Origin: Prado023 sp049688395
Lineage (GTDB): Bacteria > Actinomycetota > Actinomycetes > S36-B12 > CAIYMF01
NCBI GenBank assembly: GCA_049688395.1
Contig: JBAVKQ010000356.1
Coordinates: forward strand, 1 to 23,653
DNA: 23,653 bases
Direction of reading: 5' to 3'
The translations under genes and the position numbers were made by a program. This document shows, piece by piece, positions 8,088 to 15,253 of this stretch. A model generated the notes under the pieces. That model worked only from the letters and a program-made list of their open reading frames with translations. It made no database searches and was not told the DNA's origin. How positions within the stretch are numbered: the stretch's first letter is position 1; every line of letters begins with the position of its first letter.

Positions 8088-9542
8088 ATGGGTCGCAGGT
8101 CGAGCAGGAAGTCCCCGGGGGCGGGGGCGGCGACGTCGTTCGACACCACGGGGGTGACCGTTCTGCCTGGCGTGCCCCTGCCGGAGTGGACCGAGCTGAC
8201 GGCGGACACGCCGAGGGCCCCGGAGCCGGTGGTGGCTGCGGTGGAGTCCCTGGGCGCTGCCCTTCCGGTGGCGCGGGACTCGTCGCAGAGCACCTCTGTG
8301 GCCACCACAGCTGCGGCGCCGAGTTGGCGACCGGACGTGGCACCGGGAGCGGCGCCGGCTGCCGGGGTGTTCGCCATGGCGGGGGCCATGACCGCTGCCC
8401 AGTACGCTCCTGCGCCCGCACCGGCCGGTCCCGGTGCTCAGCACGCCGCGCCACCTCAGGGATACGGTCCGCCCAGCGGCCCGGCACCGAGGTACGGCCC
8501 GGCGTCCCATGGACCCGCTGGGGACGCGCCCGGCTACGGTCCGCCGACGGGTCCGCCGACCGCAACGAGAGCCGGCACGCTGCTGGCACCCGGCTACAAC
8601 TCCCCCATGAACGCCATGGGCAGATACGACAGCCCGACTGACTCGGTGCCTGGACACGGCCCGCCCTCGGAGGCGCCCCCCGCGCAGGTGGACCCGATCA
8701 GCGCGCCCCCCGAGTACGTCGCCGCCGGGGACGGGACGGCACCGACCGCCACGCCCAGCCAGATCTGGACCTCGTCGGGTCGACCCGAGTTGAGTGCCGA
8801 GCATGTGGCGCTGCTCAAGTGGTGGGCGGACATGATCGCCGCCGGCCAGTTCCCGGGGGCGCCGGCAGGGCACTCGGCGCAGGACGAGGCCGCGCGGGAC
8901 GAGGCGCCGCAGGACGTGACAGCGGGGGCGGTCGAGGGTGCCGACCCGGGGCGCAGGCGTCGCCGGGCGGTGGCGCTGGGGATCGGCGCTGTGGTCCTGG
9001 CGGGACTGGCTGCGGTGACTGCGCCGCGTTTCCTGGGAGGGGACCAGACGCCCTCGTCCGAGGCGATCGGGGCGAGCACGACGATGCCTGCCGCGGTCGG
9101 CGACCTCGTGCCGGTCACGGATCCGCAGGTCGGTGACTCGATGCAGCCCCTGCTCGGGTTGGGCCTGCGCCCCACGGGAGTCACAGTGACCGGTGCGTAC
9201 GGGGCCGATCCGGGCGGCCCGCTGGAACTGGCAGCCATGGCCACGTCCACCACCACCGCCGCGGACGCCGCAGCCCAGATCGAGGCGTGGACTGCACGCA
9301 CCGGGGCCACGGTCGGCGAACCGGCCACCGGATCGGGCCGCGCCGAGGGCATCACCTGTGCGCCGGTGAAGAAGGCGAAGGGCACTGCGGCGGGCGCGTT
9401 CTGCGTCTGGACCGCAGGTGCCCTGCGGGGGCAGTCCTACGCGATCGGCGCCGAGGCCGCGGCGGCGCAGGAACTGACAGCCGACCTGCGCGCGGCGATC
9501 TCGCCGGACTCCGCGGGGAGCGATCTGGTGGCCGACTCCTGA
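8088..9542 (+). CDS. Pro/Ala/Gly-rich single-pass membrane protein, unknown function
   Basis: A 484-aa protein I do not recognise. Residues 1-290 are low-complexity and rich in Pro, Ala and Gly, with several YGPP/YGPA-type turns (for example 126-129, 136-139, 150-153), likely disordered and cytoplasmic. A run of five arginines (289-293) precedes one membrane helix (about 294-311), giving an N-in topology. The outer domain (312-484) has two cysteines, C424 and C439, spaced for a possible disulfide, and an Ala/Thr-rich surface. The ATG has GAGGGAGAG just upstream, and GC is concentrated at third codon positions in this frame, which favours it over the long antisense frame. The topology resembles actinobacterial PE/PG-rich envelope or anti-sigma/kinase-substrate-type proteins, but no family is assigned. 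It converges on clpX. Confidence 0.75.
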   Translation: MGRRSSRKSPGAGAATSFDTTGVTVLPGVPLPEWTELTADTPRAPEPVVAAVESLGAALPVARDSSQSTSVATTAAAPSWRPDVAPGAAPAAGVFAMAGAMTAAQYAPAPAPAGPGAQHAAPPQGYGPPSGPAPRYGPASHGPAGDAPGYGPPTGPPTATRAGTLLAPGYNSPMNAMGRYDSPTDSVPGHGPPSEAPPAQVDPISAPPEYVAAGDGTAPTATPSQIWTSSGRPELSAEHVALLKWWADMIAAGQFPGAPAGHSAQDEAARDEAPQDVTAGAVEGADPGRRRRRAVALGIGAVVLAGLAAVTAPRFLGGDQTPSSEAIGASTTMPAAVGDLVPVTDPQVGDSMQPLLGLGLRPTGVTVTGAYGADPGGPLELAAMATSTTTAADAAAQIEAWTARTGATVGEPATGSGRAEGITCAPVKKAKGTAAGAFCVWTAGALRGQSYAIGAEAAAAQELTADLRAAISPDSAGSDLVADS

Positions 9543-9642
9543 TCCAGGCAGGTGCGCGTTCAGACCCGGAGGCACCGTGGTCCGACGAGAGGCCCGCAAG
9601 CATGCTGAGAGCGGCCCTGGGTCGGCCCGGCCGTTCAGCGGT

Positions 9643-10947
9643 TCAGGCGGTCTTCTCCTGGCGGGTGCGCCGGGCAGGTGCCGCTGGTGCCTCTCGGGGC
9701 AGCAGCGTCGGGTTGACGTTGTCCTTGACCACCTCGGCGCTGATGACCACGCGACCCACGTCCTTGCGGCTGGGCACGTCGTACATCACGTTGAGCAGGA
9801 CCTCCTCCATGATGGCGCGCAGCCCACGGGCTCCAGTGCCGCGCAGGGTCGCCTGCTCGGCGATGGCGTCCAGTGCCTCGGGGTCGAACTCCAGCGCGAC
9901 GCTGTCGAGGTCGAAGAGCCGCTGGTACTGGCGCACCAGGGCGTTCTTCGGCTCGGTGAGCACCTGAACGAGGGCCTCCTTGTCCAGACTGTTCACGGAG
10001 GTGAACACCGGCAGCCGACCGATGAACTCCGGGATCATGCCGAACTTGAGCAGGTCCTCGGGCATCACCTTCGCGAAGATCTCCGTGGCATTCGGAGCGC
10101 GGCCGACCATGCGCTGGTCGATCTCCTCGGGCATGAACCCGATGGACTTGCGCCCGATCCGGGCCTCGATGATCTTGTCCAGGCCCGGGAACGCCCCTCC
10201 GACGATGAACAGCACGTTGGTGGTGTCGATCTGGATGAACTCCTGGTGCGGATGCTTGCGCCCACCCTGCGGCGGCACCGAGGCGGTGGTGCCCTCGAGG
10301 ATCTTCAGCAGCGCCTGCTGGACCCCCTCACCGGACACGTCGCGGGTGATCGAGGGATTCTCGCTCTTGCGGGCGACCTTGTCGATCTCGTCGATGTAGA
10401 CGATGCCGGTCTCGGCCTTCTTCACGTCATAGTCCGCAGCCTGGATGAGCTTGAGCAGGATGTTCTCGACGTCCTCACCGACGTAGCCGGCCTCGGTCAG
10501 CGCGGTGGCGTCCGCGATGGCGAACGGGACGTTGAGCATCCGAGCCAGGGTCTGGGCCAGCAGGGTCTTGCCGGATCCGGTCGGGCCGAGCAGCAGGATG
10601 TTGGACTTGGCGAGCTCGACCTGCTCGTCGCGATGCCGATCGCTGCCCCCGCCGGCCTGAACGCGCTTGTAGTGGTTGTAGACGGCCACCGCCAGGCTCT
10701 TCTTGGCCGGGTCCTGCCCGATGACGTACTGGTCGAGGAACTGGCAGATCTCCCGGGGCTTGGGCAACTCGTCGAACTGCACCTCGGAGGACTCGTGCAG
10801 CTCCTCCTCGATGATCTCGTTGCACAGGTCGATGCACTCGTCGCAGATGTAGACCCCAGGGCCTGCGATCAGCTTCTTGACCTGCTTCTGGCTCTTTCCG
10901 CAGAAGGAGCACTTGAGCAGGTCGCCGCCGTCACCGATGCGGGCCAC
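9643..10947 (-). CDS. clpX: ATP-dependent Clp protease ATP-binding subunit ClpX
   Basis: A 434-aa AAA+ unfoldase that feeds substrates to ClpP. The N-terminal zinc-binding domain has four cysteines, C13, C16, C35 and C38 (CSFC and CDEC). Walker A is GPTGSGKT (121-128), the pore-loop segment is GYVGED (near 150), and Walker B is IVYIDEIDK (near 180-190). The RKSIGF segment (near 250-255) is the IGF-type loop that docks onto ClpP. The start is GTG 10947 with GAGGAGAGGAA upstream. It lies 173 bp downstream of clpP2; a TACCGT -10-like box at 10980-10975 suggests it may also have its own promoter. All features look intact. Confidence 0.97.
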   Translation of the reverse strand: MARIGDGGDLLKCSFCGKSQKQVKKLIAGPGVYICDECIDLCNEIIEEELHESSEVQFDELPKPREICQFLDQYVIGQDPAKKSLAVAVYNHYKRVQAGGGSDRHRDEQVELAKSNILLLGPTGSGKTLLAQTLARMLNVPFAIADATALTEAGYVGEDVENILLKLIQAADYDVKKAETGIVYIDEIDKVARKSENPSITRDVSGEGVQQALLKILEGTTASVPPQGGRKHPHQEFIQIDTTNVLFIVGGAFPGLDKIIEARIGRKSIGFMPEEIDQRMVGRAPNATEIFAKVMPEDLLKFGMIPEFIGRLPVFTSVNSLDKEALVQVLTEPKNALVRQYQRLFDLDSVALEFDPEALDAIAEQATLRGTGARGLRAIMEEVLLNVMYDVPSRKDVGRVVISAEVVKDNVNPTLLPREAPAAPARRTRQEKTA

Positions 10948-11120
10948 GTTGGTTCCTCTCCTCGACTTCGTCCGACGGTACCTGCCGTTCGTGGGCCAGC
11001 ACAGGCCCCACTCCGGCCAATCCCGCCGATCGGGTTACGCCCAACGCGTACCCGACCTCCGACCCTTCATCCCGGCCCTGCGTCCCGGCTGCCAACCGGC
11101 GACCAGGCGCGGACCGCCGC

Positions 11121-11744
11121 TCAGGCGGTCTGCACCTTGCGCGAGGCAATCACCTGGTCGATGACGCCGTAGTCCTTTGCTGCGTCGGCGGTGAGGATCT
11201 TGTCGCGCTCGATGTCCTTGGCCACCTGTTCGGGAGTCCGGCCGGTGTGCTTGGCCAGGATCCCCTCCATCTCCACCCGCATCCGCAGGATCTCGTTGGC
11301 CTGGATCTCGATGTCCGAGCCCTGGCCACCGCCCTCGGTGTACGGCTGATGGATCAGGATCCTCGCGTGCGGCAGGGCGAATCGCTTGCCCGGAGCACCG
11401 GCGGCGAGCAGGAGCGCGGCAGCCGAGGCGGCCTGGCCCAGGCAGACGGTCTGCACCTCCGGCTTGACGAACTGCATGGTGTCGTAGATCGCCGTCATCG
11501 CCGTGTACGAGCCGCCGGGCGAGTTGATGTAGATCTGGATGTCGCGGTCGGGGTCCATGGACTCCAGCGTGAGCAGCTGGGCCATGACGTCGTCGGCCGA
11601 GGCGTCGTCGATCTACACGCCCAGGAAGATGATCCGCTCCTCGAACAGCTTCGTGTAGGGGTTGTGCATGCGTTCACCGTTGGCGGTGCGCTCACGGAAC
11701 TCCGGCAGGATGTAGCGGGCCGCGGGCTGGTGGATGCGGGTCAC
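11121..11744 (-). pseudogene. clpP2: ClpP2 protease subunit gene interrupted by an in-frame amber codon
   Basis: Read from GTG 11744 (AGGAG 6 nt upstream) this is a 207-codon clpP2 with a TAG at codon 44 (11613-11615). Both sides are clearly ClpP and stay in one frame: codons 38-43 give IIFLGV, then TAG, then IDDASADDVMAQLL. The M. tuberculosis ClpP2 sequence, as I remember it, reads GVQVDD here, so a single CAG-to-TAG change explains the stop. The serine-protease triad would be S107 (GQAASAA), H132 (LIHQP) and D181 (ERDK), all present. The first Met after the stop (codon 54) has no Shine-Dalgarno, and starting there would drop the N-terminal axial-pore and first-strand region. The gene lies 47 bp after clpP1. 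It could be a sequencing error, a recent mutation, or amber readthrough. Confidence 0.9.
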
Positions 11745-11791
11745 GGAGGGCTCCTGAGTCCTGGGAACGGAGGCGAACGGGGCTGGGGGGA

Positions 11792-12427
11792 TCACGCGGT
11801 GCCACCCTCACCAGAGACGTCGCGCGCGCTGCGCACCACGTGGTCGACGAATCCGTAGGCCTTGGCCTCCTCCGCGGTGAACCAGCGGTCCCGGTCGGAG
11901 TCGGCGGTGATCGTCTCGAGGTCCTGACCGGTGTGCTGGGCGATCAGCTCGGCCATCTTCTTCTTGGTGTAGAGCATCTGCTCGGCCTGGATCTTGATGT
12001 CCGAGGCGGTGCCGCCGATGCCCCCGGAGGGCTGGTGCATCATGATCCGCGCGTGCGGCAGGGCGTAGCGCTTGCCCTCGGCACCCGCACACAGCAGGAA
12101 CTGGCCCATCGAGGCGGCCAGGCCCATCGCCACGGTCGCGACATCGTTCTTGACGAACTGCATCGTGTCGTAGATGGCCATGCCCGCCGAGACCGAGCCA
12201 CCGGGCGAGTTCACGTACAGGAAGATGTCCTTGTCCGGATCCTCGGCGGCCAGCAGCAGCATCTGGGCGCAGATCGCGTTGGCCATCTGATCCTCGACGA
12301 CGGTGCCGACGAAGATGATCCGCTCGCGCAGCAGCCGCTGGTAGACCGAGTCGTCGAATCCGGGGCTCGAGGGGGCGGGAGCGCGCAGCTCGGGCTGCGA
12401 CAGGGCGGGGTAGGGCAGTCCGGTCAT
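11792..12427 (-). CDS. clpP1: ClpP1 protease subunit
   Basis: A 211-aa Clp serine peptidase. The triad is S106 (GLAASMG), H131 (MMHQP) and D180 (SDRDRW). The ring-contact segment NSPGGSVSAGMAIYDT follows the usual pattern. ATG 12427 is chosen because GGAGG sits 5 nt upstream; the frame is open further upstream but lacks ClpP homology there. In actinomycetes ClpP1 and ClpP2 usually form a mixed two-ring ClpP1P2 complex, so the integrity of the adjacent clpP2 matters for this protein's function. A ClgR-like box and a -10 box lie in the 194-bp gap between tig and this gene. Confidence 0.96.
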   Translation of the reverse strand: MTGLPYPALSQPELRAPAPSSPGFDDSVYQRLLRERIIFVGTVVEDQMANAICAQMLLLAAEDPDKDIFLYVNSPGGSVSAGMAIYDTMQFVKNDVATVAMGLAASMGQFLLCAGAEGKRYALPHARIMMHQPSGGIGGTASDIKIQAEQMLYTKKKMAELIAQHTGQDLETITADSDRDRWFTAEEAKAYGFVDHVVRSARDVSGEGGTA

Positions 12428-12497
12428 GGACACCTCCGGGGTGTTGGCGATGCCGGTTCCCGCGGTCCTGGACCGCCCGGCTCTCGCGACTGACATG

Positions 12498-12503
12498 ACC
12501 CTA
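12498..12503 (-). promoter_or_regulatory. Candidate -10 box for the clpP1-clpP2 operon
   Basis: On the minus strand the hexamer is TAGGGT, fitting TAnnnT. It would give a start near 12491 and a leader of about 64 nt to clpP1. No strong -35 is visible, which is compatible with an activator-dependent promoter. Confidence 0.4.
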
Positions 12504-12545
12504 ACCCGGCCCTCTGACAGCGGCTTGCCCGGCGCTGCGGTTGTT

Positions 12546-12556
12546 CGCTCAGGGCG
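12546..12556 (+). promoter_or_regulatory. ClgR-like operator upstream of clpP1
   Basis: CGCTCAGGGCG, preceded by TGTT, matches the ClgR core CGCYNANRGCG as I remember it from corynebacterial and streptomycete work. It is centred about 60 bp upstream of the predicted clpP1 start of transcription, a normal place for an activator. It also lies on the clpP1 side of the hairpin that follows tig. ClgR is the known activator of clpP operons in actinobacteria, so the context fits; the consensus is recalled, not checked. Confidence 0.5.
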
Positions 12557-12568
12557 TCGGCACGACGC

Positions 12569-12601
12569 AGCCCCCTGCCCGGCGCATACCGGAAGGGGGC
12601 T
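12569..12601 (-). terminator. Hairpin downstream of tig
   Basis: AGCCCCCT (12569-12576) and AGGGGGCT (12594-12601) form a perfect 8-bp GC-rich stem around a 17-nt loop, 20 bp after the tig stop. There is no U tract, as is common in high-GC actinomycetes. It would separate tig transcription from the clpP1 promoter. Confidence 0.5.
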
Positions 12602-12621
12602 CAGTCGCACACCAGAGCAGG

Positions 12622-13938
12622 TCAGCCCATGCCGCTCATGTCGCCGAAGGCTCCGGAGGCCATCGCCGCGGCCAGGTCGGCGTTGAGCGCATCGAGGTCG
12701 ATCTCGTCCCCGGCGGGGTCCACGATCTTGGCCTTCTCCATCACGACAGCCAGCGCCTTGGCCCGGCGGACCTCGCTGACAGCCATCTGGACCTGACCGG
12801 CCTGGACGAGCTCCTGGGCGAACTGGTCCGGGGTCATGTTGTAGCGCGGGGCCTGCTGCATCAGCCAGGCCGACAACTCCTCCTGGGCCACCGAGAGCTC
12901 CTCGGCGTCGGCGATCCGATCGAGCAGGATCGCACTCTTGATCCGGCCGCGGGCCTCGGACTCGAACTCGGCCTTGTGCTCGTCGTCTCCGTGCCCGTCG
13001 TGGAAGTGCTCCTCGAGCTCACGGGCGACCAGCGACTCGGGCAGCGGGAAGTCCACCGAGTCCACCAGCTTCTCGTGCAGGATCGTGCGGGCGTCCACGC
13101 CCTGCTGCAGGCGCTTCATGCGGGTCAGACGGGTGCGGATGTCCTCGGTGAGCTCGTCCATGGTGTCGAACTCGCTGGCCATCATCGCGAAGTCGTCGTC
13201 GGCGGTGGGCAGCTCGCGCTCGCGCACCTTGCTGACCGTGACGGTCACCTCGATGTCTTTGCCCTCGTACTGTCCGGCCTCGGCCGGGAACGCGAAGGAA
13301 CGCACGTCCTCGGCCACGGCGCCGCGCACGGCCTCGTCGAAGCCGGGCAGCGGCTCCTCCTTGCCGCCGACCTCGAAGCTCAGCGCCGAGGCCATGAGGT
13401 CCTCGACCTCCTCGCCCTGACAGGTGCCGGCCAGATCCACCAACAGCACGTCGCCGTCCTGGGCGGGACGCTCGACGTCGGTCAGCGTCGCGAAGCGGGT
13501 GCGCAGCGCGTCGACCTGCTCGGCGACCTCCTCGTCGTTGGGCTCAGCATCCGGCACCTCGACCACGAGACTCTCGAGGTCGGGCAGGTCGAACTCCGGA
13601 CGGATGTCGACCTCGACGGTGAAGGCCAGGTTCTCGCCGTCGTTGAGCTCCTTGACGTCGAACTCCGGGGTCCCGACCGGCTTGAGGTCGTTGTCGGACA
13701 CGGCCTTGTCGAACGCCGCCGGAACGGCCTCGTTGACCGCCTCCTCGAGCACGAGTGCCCGGCCGAAGCGCTGGTCGATCACACGGGCAGGGACCTTGCC
13801 CTTGCGGAAGCCGGGGACGGTCACCTGCGCGCCGATGCGCTTGTAGGCGGCATCCAGCTGCGGGGCAAGCTCCTCGAAGGGCATGTCCACGGTCAGCTTG
13901 ACGCGGGTGGGCGAGAGGGTCTCGACGTCGCTCTTCAC
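12622..13938 (-). CDS. tig: Trigger factor
   Basis: A 438-aa ribosome-associated chaperone with peptidyl-prolyl isomerase activity. The N-terminal ribosome-binding domain contains the signature GFRKGKVP (residues about 43-50), which docks at the exit tunnel. The FKBP-like domain follows (about 150-240, including GDVLLVDLAG and EVGGKEEPLPGFDEAV), then the helical C-terminal chaperone domain. The tail is Ala/Gly/Met-rich (GAFGDMSGMG). The start is GTG 13938 with AGGAG about 9 nt upstream. It is the first gene of the tig-clpP1-clpP2-clpX run and follows tRNA-Pro by 48 bp. Confidence 0.97.
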   Translation of the reverse strand: MKSDVETLSPTRVKLTVDMPFEELAPQLDAAYKRIGAQVTVPGFRKGKVPARVIDQRFGRALVLEEAVNEAVPAAFDKAVSDNDLKPVGTPEFDVKELNDGENLAFTVEVDIRPEFDLPDLESLVVEVPDAEPNDEEVAEQVDALRTRFATLTDVERPAQDGDVLLVDLAGTCQGEEVEDLMASALSFEVGGKEEPLPGFDEAVRGAVAEDVRSFAFPAEAGQYEGKDIEVTVTVSKVRERELPTADDDFAMMASEFDTMDELTEDIRTRLTRMKRLQQGVDARTILHEKLVDSVDFPLPESLVARELEEHFHDGHGDDEHKAEFESEARGRIKSAILLDRIADAEELSVAQEELSAWLMQQAPRYNMTPDQFAQELVQAGQVQMAVSEVRRAKALAVVMEKAKIVDPAGDEIDLDALNADLAAAMASGAFGDMSGMG

Positions 13939-13986
13939 AGCGGCGCACTCCTAGGAGATCGGAAGTAGATGGGTCGGGTTCTGCGG

Positions 13987-14059
13987 TCGGGGCGGGGAGA
14001 CTCGAACTCCCGATCTCCTGCCCCCAAAGCAGGCGCGCTAGCCACTACGCTACGCCCCG
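13987..14059 (-). tRNA. tRNA-Pro (anticodon TGG)
   Basis: The 73-nt sequence folds as a cloverleaf: acceptor CGGGGCG pairs with CGCCCCG, the anticodon stem CCTGC/GCAGG holds loop TTTGGGG with anticodon TGG, and the T arm is GGGAG-TTCGAGT-CTCCC. The discriminator base is A and CCA is not encoded. It precedes tig on the same strand. Confidence 0.95.
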
Positions 14060-14072
14060 TGTCTGCCGATGC

Positions 14073-14078
14073 AGTCTA
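14073..14078 (-). promoter_or_regulatory. -10 box for tRNA-Pro
   Basis: TAGACT on the minus strand, ending 13 nt before the mature tRNA 5' end; this places the transcription start about 7 nt upstream of the tRNA. The -35 is not clear. Confidence 0.45.
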
Positions 14079-14092
14079 GACGATCGACGGGG

Positions 14093-14098
14093 TACCCT
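14093..14098 (+). promoter_or_regulatory. -10 box for tRNA-Gly
   Basis: TACCCT fits TAnnnT, giving a 5' leader of about 50 nt before tRNA-Gly. It overlaps the region expected to hold the divergent tRNA-Pro -35, so the two tRNA promoters are back to back in a 95-bp gap. Confidence 0.4.
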
Positions 14099-14154
14099 GT
14101 TGCACGCAGCCCTCGGGGGAGGATCCCGGCCTCGCGCCGGACCACCCGGGCTTT

Positions 14155-14225
14155 GCGGGTGTAGCTCAATGGTAGAGCCCCAGCCTTCCAAGCTGGCCAT
14201 GCCGGTTCGATCCCGGTCACCCGCT
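14155..14225 (+). tRNA. tRNA-Gly (anticodon TCC); integration target
   Basis: The 71-nt cloverleaf has acceptor GCGGGTG/CACCCGC, D arm GCTC-GAGC, anticodon stem CCAGC/GCTGG with loop CTTCCAA (anticodon TCC), and T arm GCCGG-TTCGATC-CCGGT. CCA is not encoded. Its last 14 nt plus the next 2 nt (CCCGGTCACCCGCTCC, 14212-14227) recur at 14324, 14436 and 16842, marking it as an attachment site for an integrative element. Confidence 0.96.
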
Positions 14226-14272
14226 CCGACGATGAAGGCCTCGCGTTGTTCCGCGGGGCCTTTGTCGTCGGA
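14225..14272 (+). terminator. tRNA-Gly terminator, first copy
   Basis: TCCGACGA (14225-14232) pairs with TCGTCGGA (14265-14272), and inside it AAGGCC/GGCCTT and CGCG/CGCG continue the stem around loop TTGTTC. With the short CCTTTG run this is a strong terminator just after the tRNA. Confidence 0.75.
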
Positions 14273-14336
14273 CCCGAAGTGCAGCCCGGGATCGGGAGGA
14301 GATCGCCACCGGCGATCGACGGACCCGGTCACCCGC

Positions 14337-14384
14337 TCCGACGATGAAGGCCTCGCGTTGTTCCGCGGGGCCTTTGTCGTCGGA
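14337..14384 (+). terminator. tRNA-Gly terminator, duplicated copy
   Basis: Identical to the hairpin at 14225-14272, displaced by exactly 112 bp as part of the second tandem unit. Confidence 0.7.
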
Positions 14385-14435
14385 CCCGAAGTGCAGCCCG
14401 GGATCGGGAAAAGATCGCCACCGGCGATCGACGGA

Positions 14436-14451
14436 CCCGGTCACCCGCTCC
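14436..14451 (+). other. attL-like core (third copy of the tRNA-Gly 3' end)
   Basis: 16-bp CCCGGTCACCCGCTCC, identical to the tRNA-Gly 3' end (14212-14227). Homology to the tandem unit stops immediately after it, which marks the junction with islet DNA. Confidence 0.75.
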
Positions 14452-14459
14452 ACTCGAAA

Positions 14460-14497
14460 ACAGCCCCTGACCTGGGTTGACGCCCGTCAGGGGCTGT
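14460..14497 (-). terminator. Terminator at the left end of the islet
   Basis: ACAGCCCCTGAC (14460-14471) and GTCAGGGGCTGT (14486-14497) form a perfect 12-bp stem with a 14-nt loop. On the minus strand it is followed by TTTT, the classic U tract, so it best stops leftward transcripts; on the plus strand the trailing run is CTCTT. It may insulate the tRNA region from the islet. Confidence 0.7.
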
Positions 14498-14544
14498 CTC
14501 TTGGGGTCTGCGGTAGCGCACAGAATGGTGTGGAACGTCCGTTT

Positions 14545-14628
14545 CGTGTCCCGAATTGCCTAGAGTGGGGACACGCTCGGGACACGGACTCCGGGCCTGG
14601 GGGTGCTCAGCGCCCACCGCCGTGTCCC
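14545..14628. repeat. Four GGGACACG boxes ahead of the integrase remnant
   Basis: The 8-mer occurs as CGTGTCCC at 14545-14552, GGGACACG at 14568-14575 and 14579-14586, and CGTGTCCC at 14621-14628. Boxes 2 and 3 are 11 bp apart, one helical turn. A -10-like TAGAGT (14561-14566) sits between boxes 1 and 2. The set lies between attL and the integrase start, where arm-type integrase/excisionase sites or a repressor operator are expected. Apart from these boxes I see no gene in 14498-14660. Confidence 0.6.
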
Positions 14629-14660
14629 CAGTTCGGGATTCGACGGTGCAGGGGACTCTC

Positions 14661-15131
14661 ATGGGGCGCAGGTTCGGCAAGATCCAGGAACTGCCCTCTG
14701 GGAACTCTCGGGCCTCGTTCCGGCCCTGACGGCGCCCGGGTGTTCGCCGCGATGACGTTCCCATCGAAGGGTGATGCACCGCATCAACGGCAAGTGGATC
14801 ACCGGCACCCCCAAGTCTGACGCCGGCCAGCGCACGGTCGCCTTGCCCTCGTTGCTTGGGCCCGTCCTCACCACCCACCTCGACCAGTTCGTCGGCGAAC
14901 CCGACGACGCCTTGGTGTTCGCCACACGGTCCGGCCATCCGCTGGCCCGCTCCAACTGGACCGCCACCTTCGGACGCGCCCGTAAAGAAGTCGGCCTGCC
15001 CACCGTCCACTTCCACGACCTACGCCCCCGGGCGGCACTGATCTACCAACACGCCGCAAGCGACCGCGACCGCGACCGCGACCACGCCATCGCCCGCGCC
15101 CTCGACAAAGCCGCCAAAGCGGCACAAACAG
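14661..15131 (+). pseudogene. Tyrosine recombinase (phage-type integrase), shredded
   Basis: The N-terminal piece starts at ATG 14661 (MGRRFGKIQELPSGNSRASF), the usual opening of actinobacterial integrases, and hits TGA at 14727 through a frameshift; the next frame continues as GPDGARVFAAMTFPSKGDA. The core-binding domain is then missing. From about 14774 a third segment resumes with GKWITGTPKSDAGQRTVALP and runs to HFHDLRP, then jumps straight to RAALIYQHA. This keeps the first catalytic Arg context and the likely Tyr (IYQHA) but deletes the HxxR region between them. The tail includes a (CGACCG) repeat near 15061-15082 (RDRDRD). At least one frameshift and two deletions make it non-functional. 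It is placed next to attL, as tRNA integrases usually are. Confidence 0.85.
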
Positions 15132-15253
15132 GCATGGTCGGCACCGGCTCTCTCTTCGGGGTCGGCTGGCCCCTGGTGCCGCGCTCGGGTGCTGGCGTCG
15201 CGAGGTCGATCTGCTGCTCCTCGGCGACGGCCGCCTCGGAGTGCGCGCGGGCC

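Larger units (their letters stand above)
14212..14451 (+). repeat. 112-bp tandem repeat grown from the tRNA-Gly 3' end
   Basis: Two units (14212-14323 and 14324-14435) are identical except for two adjacent bases (GGAGG versus GAAAA context near 14298/14410). A third begins at 14436 but matches only for the 16-bp core CCCGGTCACCCGCTCC. Each full unit holds the tRNA 3'-end core, a long terminator hairpin, and a second small hairpin GATCGCC-ACC-GGCGATC (14301-14317 and 14413-14429). The structure looks like an array of duplicated attachment sites. Confidence 0.93.

Noticed and set aside
7710..9599. A 629-codon minus-strand frame opposite the Pro-rich membrane protein
   Set aside because: Arg-rich with no membrane or domain signal. 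The plus-strand frame has a good Shine-Dalgarno, high GC at third positions and a coherent topology, so it is the real gene.
11121..11585. A short, independently started clpP2 beginning at ATG 11585
   Set aside because: No Shine-Dalgarno precedes it, and the protein would lack the N-terminal strand and axial region; the conserved sequence continues in frame upstream through the TAG.
11613..11615. Pyrrolysine or selenocysteine at the clpP2 stop
   Set aside because: The codon is TAG, not TGA, so not selenocysteine. Pyrrolysine genes are not seen here and the expected residue is Gln, so recoding of that kind is unlikely.
14100..14480. Small proteins across the tRNA-Gly tandem repeats
   Set aside because: These frames read through the tRNA and the duplicated terminators and simply mirror the 112-bp period.
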